Source: Streptomyces albus subsp. albus
Lineage (GTDB): Bacteria; Actinomycetota; Actinomycetes; Streptomycetales; Streptomycetaceae
Assembly: GCF_000725885.1 (NCBI RefSeq)
Contig: NZ_JODR01000053.1
Coordinates: 1-13,382 of the forward strand
DNA: 13,382 bases
Reading direction: 5' to 3'
The notes beneath the pieces were generated by a model. It ran no database searches and was not told the origin of the DNA. It saw only the letters and a list, made by a program, of their open reading frames with translations. Shown here piece after piece: positions 12,931-13,382 of this stretch (position 1 is the first letter of the stretch; each line of letters starts with the position of its first letter). The position numbers and the translations under genes were made by a program.

Positions 12931-13224
12931 ATGGACGCTGTACAGAAAGGCATCACACGTCATGAGCGCGGCGCGTACCGGGCCGATGAGAGTACCGCGC
13001 AGCAGGCGCCGCCCGAACCGCCGTGGGTGGGCCGGGTCCTGCGAGAACACCGCGACGGAACCGTCCAGTTGATCACCCCCACCGGTTACGCGTGGACCGC
13101 CGCTCCCGGCGACATGCGGTCGGCCACCGAGGAGGAGCGTGCCGCCTACGATGCCCAGGTGCGCGCTATCCAGCGGGAACGGGACGCGCTCTACCGGCAG
13201 TTGCGCGGGGGTACCCGATCGTGA
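12931..13224 (+). CDS. Small hypothetical protein, 97 aa
   Basis: This is not a family I can name. A flexible, charged N-terminus (1-30) is followed by a compact beta-rich segment at about 32-65 (WVGRVLREHRDGTVQLITPTGYAWTAAP in outline: V-G-x-V, then v-Q-L-i-P, then G-x-x-W-x-A-x-P). After this comes DMRSATEEER and a charged amphipathic helix to about residue 92 that could be a short coiled coil. From memory, short streptomycete proteins with this V-G-x-V...G-x-x-W...P-x-d-x-R-x-A-T pattern are common near XRE regulators, function unknown. The ATG follows GAGGGG by about 6 bases. Its TGA overlaps the GTG of the next gene (GTGA), so translation is probably coupled. There is no signal peptide. 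Confidence 0.82.
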   Translation: MDAVQKGITRHERGAYRADESTAQQAPPEPPWVGRVLREHRDGTVQLITPTGYAWTAAPGDMRSATEEERAAYDAQVRAIQRERDALYRQLRGGTRS

Positions 13225-13376
13225 GCCGTATGACGATCCGCGTCTCCCGCGACTCGGGCCTTACGTGGACACGCGAACGCACTGTGAAGGGCGAGGGGTC
13301 ACCTCCGGTGTGGGTGCCGTGCCCGCCGTGCCGGTGCCCGCGCTGCACGAAGGAGCGGGGCCGTGACAAAGCCTGA
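13221..13376 (+). CDS. Mini-protein with a CxxC-x-CxxC cluster, 51 aa
   Basis: The start GTG overlaps the stop of the preceding gene by four bases, and codons remain GC-rich at the third position to a TGA at 13374. The N-terminal part (TIRVSRDSGLTWTRER, residues 5-20) looks like a short beta hairpin. The C-terminal part is a tight cysteine cluster, C34-P-P-C37-R-C39-P-R-C42, followed by a basic tail KERGRDK. Four cysteines at this spacing suggest a zinc-binding knuckle, possibly for protein or nucleic-acid contact. I recall similar short streptomycete proteins beside XRE regulators but know no function. An in-frame ATG at 13230 is an alternative start. The next gene begins inside its last codons. 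Confidence 0.72.
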   Translation: MSRMTIRVSRDSGLTWTRERTVKGEGSPPVWVPCPPCRCPRCTKERGRDKA

Positions 13377-13382
13377 TCCCGC
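13363..13382 (+). CDS. Start of a further gene, cut by window edge
   Basis: A GTG at 13363 follows a full AAGGAG site at 13350-13355 by 7 bases and opens with V-T-K-P-D-P before the window ends. It overlaps the end of the 51-residue gene by 14 bases, the same tight packing as the gene before. Nothing can be said about the product. Confidence 0.5.

Overview
The window looks like a piece of a Streptomyces (or closely related actinomycete) chromosome. Base composition is very GC-rich with G or C at nearly every third codon position. Several genes start with GTG behind GGAGG-like ribosome binding sites. The families present (sensor-domain histidine kinase with NarL-type regulator, Tat-exported glycosidase, many TetR/AraC/XRE regulators, short-chain dehydrogenases) are typical of that group. 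I see no RNA gene, insertion sequence, integrase or CRISPR array.

Layout. (1) 1-4536, minus strand, read right to left: a NarL/FixJ response regulator, then a large secreted GH89-type alpha-N-acetylglucosaminidase with a Tat signal and accessory domains, then the start of a sensor histidine kinase cut by the window edge exactly at its phospho-accepting histidine. The glycosidase sits between the two signalling genes. (2) 4537-4922: non-coding, several hairpins. (3) 4923-7245: a TetR repressor divergent from a two-gene operon of short-chain dehydrogenases (SDRs). The shared intergenic region has two copies of GGACA-N5-TGTCC placed on a recognisable promoter. The second SDR has Arg in place of the catalytic Lys. 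(4) 7246-7481: a convergent junction with a strong hairpin. (5) 7482-8954: a second TetR divergent from a third SDR, with a TGGCA-N5-TGCCA palindrome between them. (6) 8955-9370: no gene seen. (7) 9371-11088: an AraC-type regulator divergent from an alpha/beta hydrolase. (8) 11089-11568: mostly non-coding, but containing what I read as a small frameshifted gene. (9) 11569-13382: an XRE-type regulator with a long helical C-terminal region, a perfect 12-bp hairpin, then a tightly packed run of small genes: a 97-residue protein, a 51-residue protein with a CxxC-x-CxxC cluster, and a third gene that begins inside the second and leaves the window.

How the parts may work together. The left block suggests two-component sensing coupled to release of alpha-linked GlcNAc from an extracellular glycan. 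The middle is three self-contained regulator-enzyme pairs (TetR-SDR-SDR, TetR-SDR, AraC-hydrolase), each probably induced by a small molecule that the enzyme acts on; no shared pathway can be proven from the sequence. The right block (XRE regulator plus translationally coupled mini-proteins, preceded by a decayed small gene) is the least explained part and the best candidate for something undescribed.
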